The notes beneath the pieces are model-generated. The model had not been told where the DNA came from and ran no database searches. It saw nothing but the letters and a program-made list of their open reading frames with translations. A stretch of 64,000 bases of DNA from Jacaranda mimosifolia (Eukaryota > Streptophyta > Magnoliopsida > Lamiales > Bignoniaceae): NCBI GenBank assembly GCA_018894105.1, contig CM032122.1, positions 20,929,674 to 20,993,673 on the forward strand, read 5' to 3'. Below, piece after piece: positions 47,824-59,177 of this stretch. Position 1 is the first letter of the stretch. The number at the start of each line of letters is the position of its first letter. Made by a program: the position numbers and the translations under genes.

Positions 47824-50800
47824 TGTAGCACCCCATCAGGGAGGTGCCTGCTTCGGCCTAAAGTTCTATTCCAATCAGTCTTAAGTCATTCAGACTTCAT
47901 ATTCGATGGGCCCATAAAATTTTCACAATCTCCAAGGACAACATTATGCTTTAAACTTAAAGCGGCACCACTAAGATACTATAAACATAATATATACAAA
48001 CTAGTCATCTAATATTACTCACCACAATTTATACATGTTTCAAATCTTCAACTCAACTTAACATATCATAACCTCTCTCAGTCAAGGTCTGATGTCCAAG
48101 CAATCCCACAAGCACGTTCAAGCACTTATCTCATTACTAAATATATCCTCCAACCCAAGCCTGAAGCTCAAGTCCGTCATCAAATCTTGTCTAGGCAAAT
48201 CAAGAAATACATAGGAGGGTGAGTTTTAAGGACTCAGTGAGGGATCATAAGTAGTAGCTCACAGATCTGTCCAAGAATCAATAATTCAATAGAGTACTAC
48301 TGGCATGAAAACAAAGAAAACATGAATATTCCAGAATAAGAATGTTGATGGTTCAACTATTAATCAATGCTAGTTCGAAAACTTTGACCGTTGGCTCATC
48401 GGCCTAATTGTCTCGGCTGATCCTGCATGGGAGGTTTATGGACATCTCAATCGATTACAATCAGGAGGAATTACAGTTGGTTCATATGGCCCAGAGCATC
48501 AACCCGATCTAGACTGGGAAACCACTCCAGCCTTATTGCTCCTTGAGCAGAGTACAATTAAGAATAACAAACCCAATAGTTACGCATTTCAATTAATTCA
48601 AAGACAACATGCATATCCGATTCTCCTTATACCAAAAAACTGATTAAAAGTCCGATAGCTCAAGCATAACAACTTGGCAATAACGATTCGATAACAGAAT
48701 AGTAATAGAATAGTCAAATAATAGAGCAATCAAGTAAGAAAATAATCAGATAACAGAACAATCGATAACAAAATCAATCAAATAACAAAACAATTGATAA
48801 CAATATAGTCGATAACAGAACAACCAATAACAGTTTCTAGTCAATAATAGTTTCCAGTCAAATTGATCATAACAGCACGTTCCAAGCTCAGCGACTAGGA
48901 TCAACATAACAGTACGTCCCGAGATCAACGGCTAGGACAACATAACAAGCTTATCAATATTCCCTATTTTTGTTATTCCAAACATGTTTGCATCTCCCGA
49001 GCTCAATAGTTGGGAACAACTTAACAGACTTAACAATATGTCCCGAGCATAACAGTTGGGATCAACTTATCAACACGATTCAAATAAGCCGACATGGCGA
49101 ATCAATGATATAGAAACAAATCATGTAAGCCAATAAGGCCAAACATGTGATAGCAGAACGAATTCATTCTGATCGTTATTGAATACAATAACGACATGTT
49201 CTGAGCATCAGAACGAAAATTATCAATTCGAATCAAGGTACGAATAACTGAACAAACCCTCATAGGGTATACAAAATGATTAACTGATACAGTTTATGAG
49301 TTCAAAATAGATTAACCTTCACAAGGGTGTACAAACGATTACTGAAGTGGTAGAACCTCACAGGGTTTCAACAATCAATAATAGATACAATTCAATCGAT
49401 ATAAGTACTGAAGCGGTAGAACCTCACAGGGTTCAAAAATCAGCAATAAATTATAACGATAGTCAAGACAATAGGACCCCTAGGGTTCAGAAATCAGCAA
49501 TAAACAATGACGACAGTCAAAGACAGGTATCAGAACAATGGAGCCTCATAGGGTACAATAATTAACGAATAAGCTGTAATCAAGTTAATTACTAGAGTGG
49601 TAGGCCCTCACCTCAAAATCACAAAATGAGAGAACTAGTCGGCGAAATCCTGCTCTTCGTCACCTAATCAGAAAAAGGGGGTTTCTGTCAAAATCCCCGT
49701 TGTCCTCATAATCAAAGCACTAATAGCAGTCTAAAACTAGTCATCATACTATCGGTACTATTCCTCAGTGATTAGTCTTGACATGATCAATAGGTATTAT
49801 TCCTAATTATGCCGTTATTAGGAAAAATATTCTTGGGTTTTGCATCGATTTCGATAAACAGATACAATTGGGTCCTTAATTATAGAACTAATCTTGTAAT
49901 GTTGCACAAAGTCAATTATATTAACGCAACTATTATTAATAGTCCAAATTCACCTCTTAGTACTCATTTATACAAAGTTAGAACCTAATTACCTATTTAA
50001 CTTCAATTACCCAAGATTATCATATAAAATTTCAAATTCGGGTTTACTAACTTATATAAATATATACATATCTCAATGTTTTAGATCAAATCGTGCATCT
50101 TCCCAGTTATACAAAATGTTTCAAGGCTTGGAAGGTGTATATATACACATTTACACAATTTAAACCCATTTCCATTTTACCTAATTTCTTATTATCGAAA
50201 TGTAATCTCAACAATCAAACTCCGTGCATGTGACCACCACGTTGAGATGAACAAACTATCCTAGTGCCGCTGCTACCAGAGTTGGTCACCGTCACCACCA
50301 GAAGATTCTCCTCGGCTCCATGAATTAAACCCCTCAAATAATTTTTTATTCCGATGTCATTTGGCCGGTCAATTGGCCGAAAAATTAAAATCTAGCCAAC
50401 AATGCCACCAATTTTTGATTTTCTTCCAATTTTTTCGCCGTTGGTGGTCCACTTTGAACACTCAAGCTACCATTGTGATCCTTGAGCTAAGGGCTACAAA
50501 AATCACTACTCACAACCACGGTTCAGTCACCGGAGATGAGAGACCCATCACTACCGCCATGGCCAAGTTTTCGAGTTCAATTTTCGGCTACTACACCGGT
50601 TAGCTTTGGAAGAAAATGGTATTTTTGATTTCCTTGTTCAGAGAGGAGTAAAATGGTGGGTTTTGTCGTTCGTCAGAGAATGTTGCTGGATGAGGAAGAT
50701 GATGGCTTGCGTATGGAAATTTGAAGAAAATGAGGGTTGGAATTGCTATATAAAAGGCTATTTTCTGAAATCACAGATTGACCCCCACAAGTTCTTCTCA

Positions 50801-51055
50801 ATTTTCCAATTAAGTCCTCCAAAGTTAGAATCAACTTCAATTAAATCCCTTAACTTAATAAGTGCCTCACATTCACCCCTTTGACCAAAAATATTTCTAA
50901 TTGGACCCTCAAAACTCTTAAATGTTTTGAAATTAAACTTTTCCGTGTTTACATTTTGACCTCGAAACTTTTAAAGACAAATCAAATTTAATAAAAAATT
51001 ATAAAAAAATTATTAAATGAATAGTACTAATAATACGATTCCTAGGGGTGTTACA
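47824..51055 (-). repeat. 5' LTR of gag-only element, full length (3232 bp)
   Basis: Plus-strand ends are TGTAGCACCCC and GGGGTGTTACA. The extra block absent from the other LTR (about 48327..50211) contains two sets of short tandem-like repeats. One set is ATAACAGAACAATCGATAAC-type words (48690..48830), followed by CCCGAG..CAACGGCTAGGA..CAACATAACA units (48880..49070). The other is GTAGAACCTCACAGGGTT units (49347..49550). Long LTRs of this size are usual for Tekay/Del elements. Confidence 0.88.
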
Positions 51056-54000
51056 GGTTTTGTTGGCCTATAGGACCCTAGGAAGGTCGTCTTCCCAACT
51101 TGCTCCGGATCCTTCAAGTCGAGTCTTGATGTGGTCCAGAATAGTGCTATTTGTAGCTTCAGTTTGTCCATTGGCCTAGGGGTTTCCAACTGAGGTGAAT
51201 TGTTGTCGAATTCCCAAACTTTCACACCAGCCCCTCGTGCTTTTGCTTTGGAATTGTGTCCCATTATCTGATATCAGCACTTTTGGCAAACCAAAATGGT
51301 AGATGATATTTTTCCACAAGAAACTTCTGATGGCCGCATTAGTTATTCTTGAATTCGCTTCTACTTCAACCCATTTTGTGAAGTACTCGATTGCAACAAT
51401 CAAGTGTTTTCTTTGACTTGTAGTTTTTGGAAATGAACCAACTATGTCTATCTTTCACTGATCAAATGGCTGTATGATTTGAACTGGCACTAGTGTTGAT
51501 ACAGGTTGATGAGGGATGTTGGAATGGACCTGGCAAGATAGGCAATTTCTGGCAAATCCCACTGTATCTTTTAATAAGGTCGGTGAAACATAATCATGCC
51601 TGATGACTTTGTGGGCTAATGCTCGTCCTCCAAAGTGATTACTATAGATACTTGAATGGACCTCCTTTAAGATTTCTAGAGCCTGTTCCGATGTTAAGCA
51701 CCTCAGCAGTGGTCCAAAAAGGGATCTCTTATAGAGCTGACCATGCTTGTCGAGGGTGAACTTCGCTGCTCGATCACTGATCTTGCGCCCTTTTGCTTTA
51801 TATTCAAGCACTATTCCTTCCTTTAGGTAGGCTTTGATTTCGTCCTACTAGGAAGGAGCTAACTATTGGATTTGCCCAATCAGGTTCTGCTCGAGACCAC
51901 CTAAAATGGGTTTGTCGGAGACTAGAAATGTAATGGTTCTATTTTTGGTTCCTTTCTTCAAGCTGGCAAACTTGGATAGGGTGTCTGCCTTTTTATTTTT
52001 GGTATCGGGACTTGGCTGAAGGTAAACTTTTTGAACTATTGTTGCAACTTTTTGACCTCAACCAGACACTTGCTCATTGTGATCTCCTTTGCTTCGAAAT
52101 TCCTTTCGAACTATTCAACGACCAATTGGGAATCAATAATGGCTGATAGCTGCTCGACTCCTCTATCGACAACCATCCTCATGTCAGCAAGACGAGCCTC
52201 ATACTCGGCCTTATTATTGTTTATATAGTAGTCGAGTTTAATGGAAAAGTCATATTCTTTAGCATAGGAGGAACGTAGGGAAATGCCTAATCCTCATCTT
52301 GTAGAAATTGTTGAGCCGTCGACATGTAGGGTCCAGGTAGGTGAATTTTGGTCGATTTCTCATGGTAGGTCGAGGCATTCTTCTACAAAATCTACTAACA
52401 CTTGGGCTTTTATGGTTGTTCGGGGCTGAAAAGTGATGCCCAATTCTCCTAATTCGATAGCCCACTTCGTCAACCTTGCCGATATGTTCGGTTTTAACAT
52501 TAGTTGCTTCAACGGCTGGTTTGTCAGGACAACAATAGAGTGAGATTGAAAATAAAGCCTCGACTTCCTAGCTGCTGTAACCAAAGTGAGAGCTAACTTT
52601 TCAATCTCCAAGTAATTCTGTTCTGAGTCATGCAATGCTTTGCTGTTATAATATACTGGCCTACGATTACCATATCTAGTCGAGACCAAAATGGAGCTGA
52701 TTGTTGCCGACGAGATTGCTAGATAAATATGGAGGACCTCTCATATCTTTGGCTTGGCAAGCGTCGGTGGTGCTGACAAATATTGCTTTATTCAACCAGA
52801 GCCTGGTCGCATTGCTCTGTCTACTAGAATTTCCTTGCATTCCTGAGGATTTTGAAAAATAGAAGGCTTTTGTCGGCTAATCGAGCAATAAATGGACCCA
52901 TAGCTATGATCATTCCAACCAGCCTCTGTACGTCTCTCACGGTTTGGGGTGGTGAGATGTCTAGAATGGCTTGAATCTTTTATGGGTTTGTTTCTATACC
53001 CCTTTGGATAACTATATACCCCAAACGTGCACTTGTTGGGATTGAGCTTCATGCCAAATGATCTTAGTATTGAGAAGATATAGCTAAGGTCAGCTAAATG
53101 GTTTTGTTCTTTTTCTGTCTTGACAATCATGTCATTTACGTAGACCTCCATAGTCCGCCTGATCTTATTCTTGAACATAAAGTTGACTAGTCTTTAATAA
53201 GTTGCACTTGTGTTCTTGAGGCCAAAAGGTATGACTAGAAAATAGTATAAACCATTGGGGACCACAAAAGAGGTCTTATCCTTATCTTCAGGGGCTATAA
53301 ATATTTGATAATAACCTTAAAATGCATCCATTATGCTCAAAAGATCATAACCTGCTATTAAATCGATTAATAAAACCATTCGAGGCAATGGGTAAGGGTC
53401 TTTAGGACAAGTTTTATTCAAATTAGTGAAATTATTACACGTCTTCCACTTGCCTTCATTTTTAGGGACAGGAACTACATTACAAAGCCAACTAGGATAT
53501 TGAATTTCTTTAATATAAACTGTCTCTAAGAGTTCGTTGACCTCGTCCTCAATGATCTGGTTTCTTTCGACATTGAAGGTCCTGGTCTTCTACTTGATCG
53601 GCTTGAATGAGGGGTCCACATTCAGGTAGTGGACAATGATGCTGGGGTCGATTCCCTGGAGGTCAGCAACTTTCCAAGCAAAGACATCAATGTTCTTCCT
53701 AAAGAAGTCGACCATCAGACATTCTATGCTGCTTTTCAATCTGTCCCAATCCTTGTAGTACTGGCTCGAGCTCTGTGGTATTGAATTCTCTGATCGATTT
53801 GACCCTGATTTCTTCCAGCTTTCGCTTCTTTCTATGCTGTCCTTCTTCGAGTTTTGTTACTAGGACATCTCCTGAAGGTTTCAGTTAGGGTCGAGTCTTC
53901 TGCTCACTTGCCTCGATAGAGATGGTTTAGTATCAGTAGGCTTCCTTCATATTACAAAGTAACTCACATATCCCAGCAACTGTTGGAAACTTGACCTTCA

Positions 54001-54498
54001 TGTGGCAGGTCGAGACAATTGCCCTGAAGTCGTTCAGTGCCGGTCGCCCAATTATGACATTGTAAGCAAAAGATGCGTCAACTACTAGATAGTTGACCAT
54101 GAATGTCCTCTATCTGGGCACTTCACCAAATGACATAGACAAATTTATGGATTCTTCAGAAATGATTTCAAATCCTCCAAACCCAACTAGAAGGGTGCGA
54201 ATTGGCTCAAACTTCAGCTTTCCAATATTCATCATCTTCAATGTTGACAAGAAATTATGTTCGTTGAACTGCCATTCTCAACTAGAACCTTTCTGACCTC
54301 AAAGTTTGTGATCTCAACTGACACGATGAGAAGGCAATCCAACTTACTATCAGCGCCTTGGTGCTTGATGTGCAAGAGGTCAGAATTAGAAAAAGAGATG
54401 GGTTCTGAGTTGGTGGAGAGTTGGAAAACTATTTTGACTGAGGAAGATTTTGTTGAATCCAATCTCCTTTGGTTCTACCTTTTGGCTGATTTGGAGTC

Positions 54499-55510
54499 TC
54501 AACCTGTCGGTCTCCCCTGCATAGTATCTATCACGCCTTTGAGAAGTAGGCGCGAATCGTTGACTGACTTCTTTCCCTTGTGTTCCTTTCTTGGGCTAAC
54601 TACCATTTCTCTATGAGGAGTCTGGTCGGTTGGGCCTGTGTCATCCCTGGTTTTCTCATTGACAAACTTTTTTAAATGCCCTTGTTGAATAAGCCTCCTA
54701 ATCTCATCATGCAGATTGAAGCAATCTTCAATGTCATGCCTTTTGTGTTTGTGAAAATGATAGTATTTCTTTGATTTCTTCATGGCCTCGATTTTAGTCA
54801 ACTTTCTGGGCTTTTTTAGGAGGTTGTTATGTTGGATGGCGAACAAAACCTCCATCCTTGCAGTATTTAATGGGTGTTGTTGTAAAGCCTTTTGATAGGA
54901 GATCGATGACTATCTTTGTGCTACCTACCATTTTTCTCCTTGGCCTTCTTCTTCTCATTGTTAGGGTTGCCATACTTTAGTATGTTCATATCTTCTTGGG
55001 TCATATACCTCTCAATGGGGTCGAGTAGTTCTTCCATCGATCTTGGTCTTTCCCTGACTAGAGCATTGGCGCACACCTTGTGTTTGAGACCCAGAAAAAA
55101 CACATCGATCAGTAATTCAATTCGAGGACTGTCAATTTTCAACACTTCGGTGTTAAATCTGGTGAAGAATCCCGAATAGATTCTTCCTCTTTTTGTTTGA
55201 CTGTATGCAAATGAATATGGGGGAGTTTGGCTTTCATTCTGCTGGCAAAATGATGGAGGAATTTTCACAAAGCTAGTCATAAGAGAAAATAGACGCTAGC
55301 TCCAACTTAACAAACCAATCTAGTGCTATGCCTTAGAATGTGGTGACCAACATCTTTGCATGAATGTATTCATTGTACCCGTGGAGCTGTACCATGTGCT
55401 CGAATTAGAGCAAGTGCTCATTCAAGTTGGTTGAGATGGGCAAACCTATTGGGACTTTCATGTCGACGGCTATGTGCTCGTCGATTATCTCTTGGATAAA
55501 TGGTGATTCT
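54499..55510 (-). pseudogene. Tat gag remnant
   Basis: From about 55510 downwards the translation reads PFIQEIIDEHIAVDMKVP, HMVQLHGYNEYIHAKM, ALDWFVKL, then (open from 55280) FNTEVLKIDSPRIELLID and MEELLDPIERYM. A region from 54855 has KKYYHFHKHKRHDIEDCF followed by EIRRLIQQGHLKKFV, the Tat gag knuckle-like motif (YCxFHxxxGHDTxxC) with one cysteine replaced. Stops and frameshifts break it, including TAG for glutamine- or tryptophan-type positions. Confidence 0.82.
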
Positions 55511-56133
55511 TGCTCGCAGCGAATTTAGGTTGCGCTGTCATGTTGAAGGTTTCTTTCTGTGTTTCTCCTTGAAATCTTCTCGAGGCGTCTGTTCAGTTGC
55601 TACACCTAGTGAGAAATTTCTTCCCAATCTTCTCAATTAGCTTGCAACATATTTTTGTTTAGTAAAGGTCTCTGTCACTCGACCCTATTGCACCGCTAGG
55701 CTCGAATGGGTCGAGCTAAGCAATCCACGAAATCAGCCACTTCTTCACGGGGATGTGGGCGGGTCTTTTCCCGTGGAAATCGACCTGGACTTTCTTCACG
55801 TTGAATAGGGGGCATCTTGTCTCTTGTCTCACCCTATTCTCTGGGCCTTTCCTCGTGCTATGAAGGGTGGGAGTTAGTACTAGCAGTTAGTCCTGGCTAG
55901 TTATGCCTGTTAAGGACAACGAACAACTAAGTTGAAATCTGGGTTGATATCTGTTCACTGATTAGCTGCATAAGTTAGGGCATGGTCAAAGTTACCACTT
56001 GTTCTGGCTGGGAACTGGGTCCAGCCACATCCTATTCTTGCTAGGGATGAGGAGTTGGGGACCTCCTAGTCTCATCTCTCTCTGAAACAGCTTACCTTAT
56101 GTTTACCATTTTCCTTAGTTACGAACTCTAGAA
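55511..56133 (-). other. Leader and start of gag in Tat element
   Basis: Between the primer site and the recognisable gag domain. Frames are degraded, and the true gag start cannot be placed. Confidence 0.45.
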
Positions 56134-56149
56134 CCCACAGACGGTGCCA
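56134..56149 (-). other. Primer binding site of Tat element
   Basis: Minus strand TGGCACCGTCTGTGGG follows the 5' LTR after two bases. The TGG start, spacing and length fit a tRNA primer site; the tRNA itself is not identified with certainty. Confidence 0.65.
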
Positions 56150-56151
56150 AA

Positions 56152-56873
56152 TGATGATGGTAGGATTTTTTTTGCGGTATATTAGGCTCTAGCCTAATGT
56201 GATCGACCATAATAGAAATTTGAATGGAGTGTTTAGGTGTAGTCGGGTCGAGTCTTTCAACTAATAACAAACGTCAGGCTTGCTAAGAAGCCCTCGGCTA
56301 AGGTATTCCGACACTCAAGTCAGTACTTAATCGACCAGAAAAGAGAGCGACAGAGTGAAGGCTTTGGTGATACTAAACATACCTTGCTGAAAGGTGGTAA
56401 TGAGATATTTATAGTCTCTCTTGAGAGGTTAAGATGTCTATGATGCCCTTGCTAGTGCAAAGAGGGCTTTTGTCATTACTTGAGAACCTTTAGATCTTCT
56501 TCCTCTTATGTACTTCTCCAGATGGCGCCTCTTCCTACTCTTTAGGACATAGTGGTACAGTGGAGGCATGTGCCATTAATGCGGAGGTACGCCACTTGTC
56601 AGAGCATTTAATGCGGTAGAGTGGTGGTTATGGCGTATTCAATGCGACTGTGACTGGTGGCGCGGGACTGCTCTATGCTGCTCCGATTGATCTCCTAAGA
56701 TTGAGATGTTTCGATGTTTGCAGATCATCTAACCACGTGCATGTCAAAATAGTGGGACTTTCTTAGGTTCGAAGGCCTCTAGCTGAAGGCTCAGTGGCCT
56801 AATGAGGATTTGGGTCTGGTTGATTAGTTGGTCGACCATTAATGGGTTGGGCCAATTGGGTTATCCCATATCA
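56152..56873 (-). repeat. 5' LTR of Tat element
   Basis: Plus-strand reading starts TGATGATGG and ends CATATCA. It is uninterrupted here and about 80 bp shorter than the MITE-free 3' copy. Confidence 0.9.
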
Positions 56874-57956
56874 AAAATTTTAATATTCAATTCAAGATAA
56901 GATATCACTCTCTCATATATTAGTTTCTTTTATAAATATATAAATATGTACAATTAATTAAATGGATGCTTACTTTCAGTCAAACGTTTTTTATCTAACA
57001 TCGTTAATCGATGTAAAAATATTTTTTATGAATTATTATGAGCAAAAATATTAAAATAAAATAGGTGATATAATTATAAAATTGTTTAACTAAATATACC
57101 GAAAAATATAAAAATTGATATTAATTGATATTTAAATAGTCATTTATCAAACTTTTAAAAATTTTCAATTATGTTAGCTATATATATATCCCGTATAAAA
57201 GAGCTTATTTCAAATAATTGAAAATGAGTTCTCTATTATATTGTTAAAAAACTAAAATGATTTCAATTAATAATATAAAAAATAAAGTCCAGAGTTTATA
57301 GTTGTTGCGGGAAGTAACATTTTATATTTGAAATATTTTTTAGATTAAATTATTTGTTATGTTCTATAAAAATATTTTACATATTTAAAAAAATATTGTA
57401 AAAATAATTAAATTTAAAGATTTTAATAAATTGAGCCCTTACATATAAGTTAATTTATAATTATTCATTTCTCAAACTTCTAGCTCTTTAATAATGATAA
57501 TGAAATATTATTAAATATATTTTGAATTTCGAATGAAAAAAAATAGAGATAAGATACAATCATATTAGTTAGAGATAATAATCAACAATTAATGGCAATC
57601 TTTTAATTGAATTAAAATACTCAAAATTCTAAGAACTTGTCATTTGGCCAAAATTGCACAATTAGAATTAAAATTGCATAATTGTGGGTTCCACACCGTT
57701 GTGCTATAAATAATAGTATAGATTGATAAATATAAATTTGTAAAGAATTAGTTCTTTACTAATAATGTTATTTTTTCAAAAAGTTATACTGATATTAATT
57801 TTTATATATTTTTTAATATTTTTGGAATTATAATTTATAAAGTAGTTACAAGGAATTCAATATATCAAGTTTTGAATTAAAACATAGACTTCAAATTTAT
57901 AAAACCTTGATGCATCAAATCTCAAACTTTAACAATTCACTCCAAACTCAAACCAA

Positions 57957-58670
57957 TAGTCTTGGCAAATGGGTATTCATGGGTAACCCAAAAATGAGTA
58001 ATGACGGATTGAGTAAATTTATTTGTAGGTAAAATTGTCCCTTATTTTATTGAACAAGGGATGGTGGACCCATTACTCGTGACTCTGGGTAACGGGTAAC
58101 ACATAGGTATCCATAAAAAAATTTTATTTTTTTATATTTAAAGATAAATTAATATACAAATTTCAGTTTACATAATATTATTCAAATATTACCTAAACAA
58201 AACTTATAAAAGAGGCTAAAAATTTTAAATATTATATTGAATAAGTATTTAAAACATGTCAAGTGTCTTAGAATGAAAATTATAATTTAAATGTTTAAAC
58301 ATATATCGAATTTAAGTTACATTATATTTCGAAGTTTAAATTTAATTTCGTTATGTGTCAAAAGTTCTTTGAACTAAAAGCTTAAACACTACTTAAATAT
58401 TGTTGATATTATAGAAAAATGTTTTAAACCCTTCAAAGTATTTATGAAAATTGGAGGAAAATTTAAAATAAATATATATAATATGGTTATTCGCAGCTTA
58501 CTCATGGATATCCATGGTTGGGTAAAAAAAAAAAAGAGGGTAATTAGGCGGCGGGTATAATTACTCGCATTTTATTGAATGAAGAAAATGAAGCCTATTA
58601 TTTGTATTTTTTTGGGTATCAATAGGTATGAGTAAATTTTTGTCAGGTTTACAAACCATTGCCATTGCTA
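57957..58670. mobile_element. Probable hAT-type MITE
   Basis: The left end is TAGTCTTGGCAAATGGGTA and the inverted right end is TAGCAATGGCAATGGTTT. Inside are GGGTAACCCA, GGGTAACGGGTAAC and GGTATCCAT words known from plant hAT-like MITEs. The body is AT-rich and non-coding. No exact 8-bp duplication was found. Confidence 0.6.
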
Positions 58671-59177
58671 AGCTCAATCTCAATTTACACATTCATCGAG
58701 TTCAATTTGATAGTTCAAACACAATAATGCCCTTCAAACTCTTACTCAACATACATATAATTTGTCCCAAATATAAATAGATACTAAAACAAAAGAGTTG
58801 GAGCTGACTCCAAAAAATGTGAATGTCTTTTCATTGTCGGGCCGGAATTGGAATTTTCACAATCGCATGAGAACATTCCCGATGTAATTTAAGTTAAAAA
58901 TTATTTGATATATCTCCGAAAGTGATAATTAGCATTTCATGAAACGCATGCTAAGTGTTAAAATTGAATAACATTTCCCCCTGCATAAAAAAACAAAAAC
59001 AAAAATACAAAATCAAAATGAAGCAATCTTTCATATTATGAATTGTATTTGCATACTAGAAGAGCTTCAAAGAGTACTAAAGTAAAACCAGCCCTAACTG
59101 AACAACCTATTCGAAAGAAACTAATATAACAAGATAAGCGAACCTACTCAATCTCTCGTATCTAACCTTCGTTATTT
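58671..59177. other. Region downstream of NPF gene B
   Basis: The 3' flank of the minus-strand gene, with no other gene recognised. Confidence 0.5.

Larger units (their letters stand above)
43869..51055 (-). mobile_element. Nested gag-only LTR element (TR-GAG type, Ty3/gypsy chromovirus-like)
   Basis: LTRs at 47824..51055 (5') and 43869..45148 (3') enclose 2675 bp that contain only gag. No protease, reverse transcriptase or integrase is seen. The primer site is tRNA-iMet type, and a purine tract precedes the 3' LTR. The LTR ends are extended inverted repeats (TGTAACACCCC against GGGGTGCTACA). The flanks GGTTA and GGTTT fit a 5-bp duplication with one change. It interrupts the Tat integrase gene exactly between two conserved blocks. 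Long LTRs and the gag type suggest a Tekay/Del-like chromovirus origin. Confidence 0.85.
43430..54462 (-). pseudogene. Tat pol remnant (protease, RT, RNase H, second RNase H, integrase), split by a gag-only element
   Basis: The protease region (54462..53930) has VLVENGSSTNI, where the usual D of the active site is E, and IGRPALNDF. Reverse transcriptase (about 53700..52800) has WLCNVVPVPK, then YVNDMIVKT in place of YVDD. RNase H (about 52690..52360) has YNSKALHDSEQNY. The second RNase H (about 52340..51850) has NNNKAEYEA. Integrase has an H-H-C-C zinc finger (about 51700..51530), ISDNGTQF and NGQTEATN. Its frame stops at 51056 and resumes at 43868 with ATGHSPYSLVYG, ending in LPRSWNAIDLKKFYV at 43430. 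Many stops are present. The changed catalytic residues suggest long inactivity. Confidence 0.88.
38246..56873 (-). mobile_element. Tat-lineage Ty3/gypsy retrotransposon with nested insertions
   Basis: Read on the minus strand: 5' LTR (56152..56873), primer site, gag, protease, reverse transcriptase, RNase H, a second archaeal-type RNase H, integrase, an antisense gene, a polypurine tract and 3' LTR (38246..39884). Gypsy order plus a second RNase H and an extra frame before the 3' LTR are marks of the Tat group. The net length without inserts is about 10.6 kb. The insert site gives near-matching flanks AAATT and AAAAT. Stops and frameshifts are found in every domain. It sits inside Helitron 2 and itself hosts a MITE and a gag-only LTR element. 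Confidence 0.9.
37535..57722 (-). mobile_element. Helitron 2, non-autonomous, split by a Tat retrotransposon
   Basis: On the minus strand it starts at 57722 with TCTATACTATTATTTATAGC and ends at 37535 with the 7-bp-stem hairpin TTGGTGC/GCACCAA followed by CATGCTAG and a flanking T. It has no terminal inverted repeats and no target duplication, as expected for rolling-circle elements. Without the inserted retrotransposon (38246..56873) the body is about 1560 bp. Its two halves align with the corresponding parts of Helitron 1 on both sides of the insertion (AATAATAAGTAAATTT on one side, TTTTAATATTCAA on the other). Confidence 0.8.

Noticed and set aside
51056..55510. Possible endogenous pararetrovirus
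   Set aside because: The reverse transcriptase is followed by two RNase H domains and an integrase and is bounded by LTRs, so it is a Ty3/gypsy retrotransposon. No movement protein or coat domain was seen.
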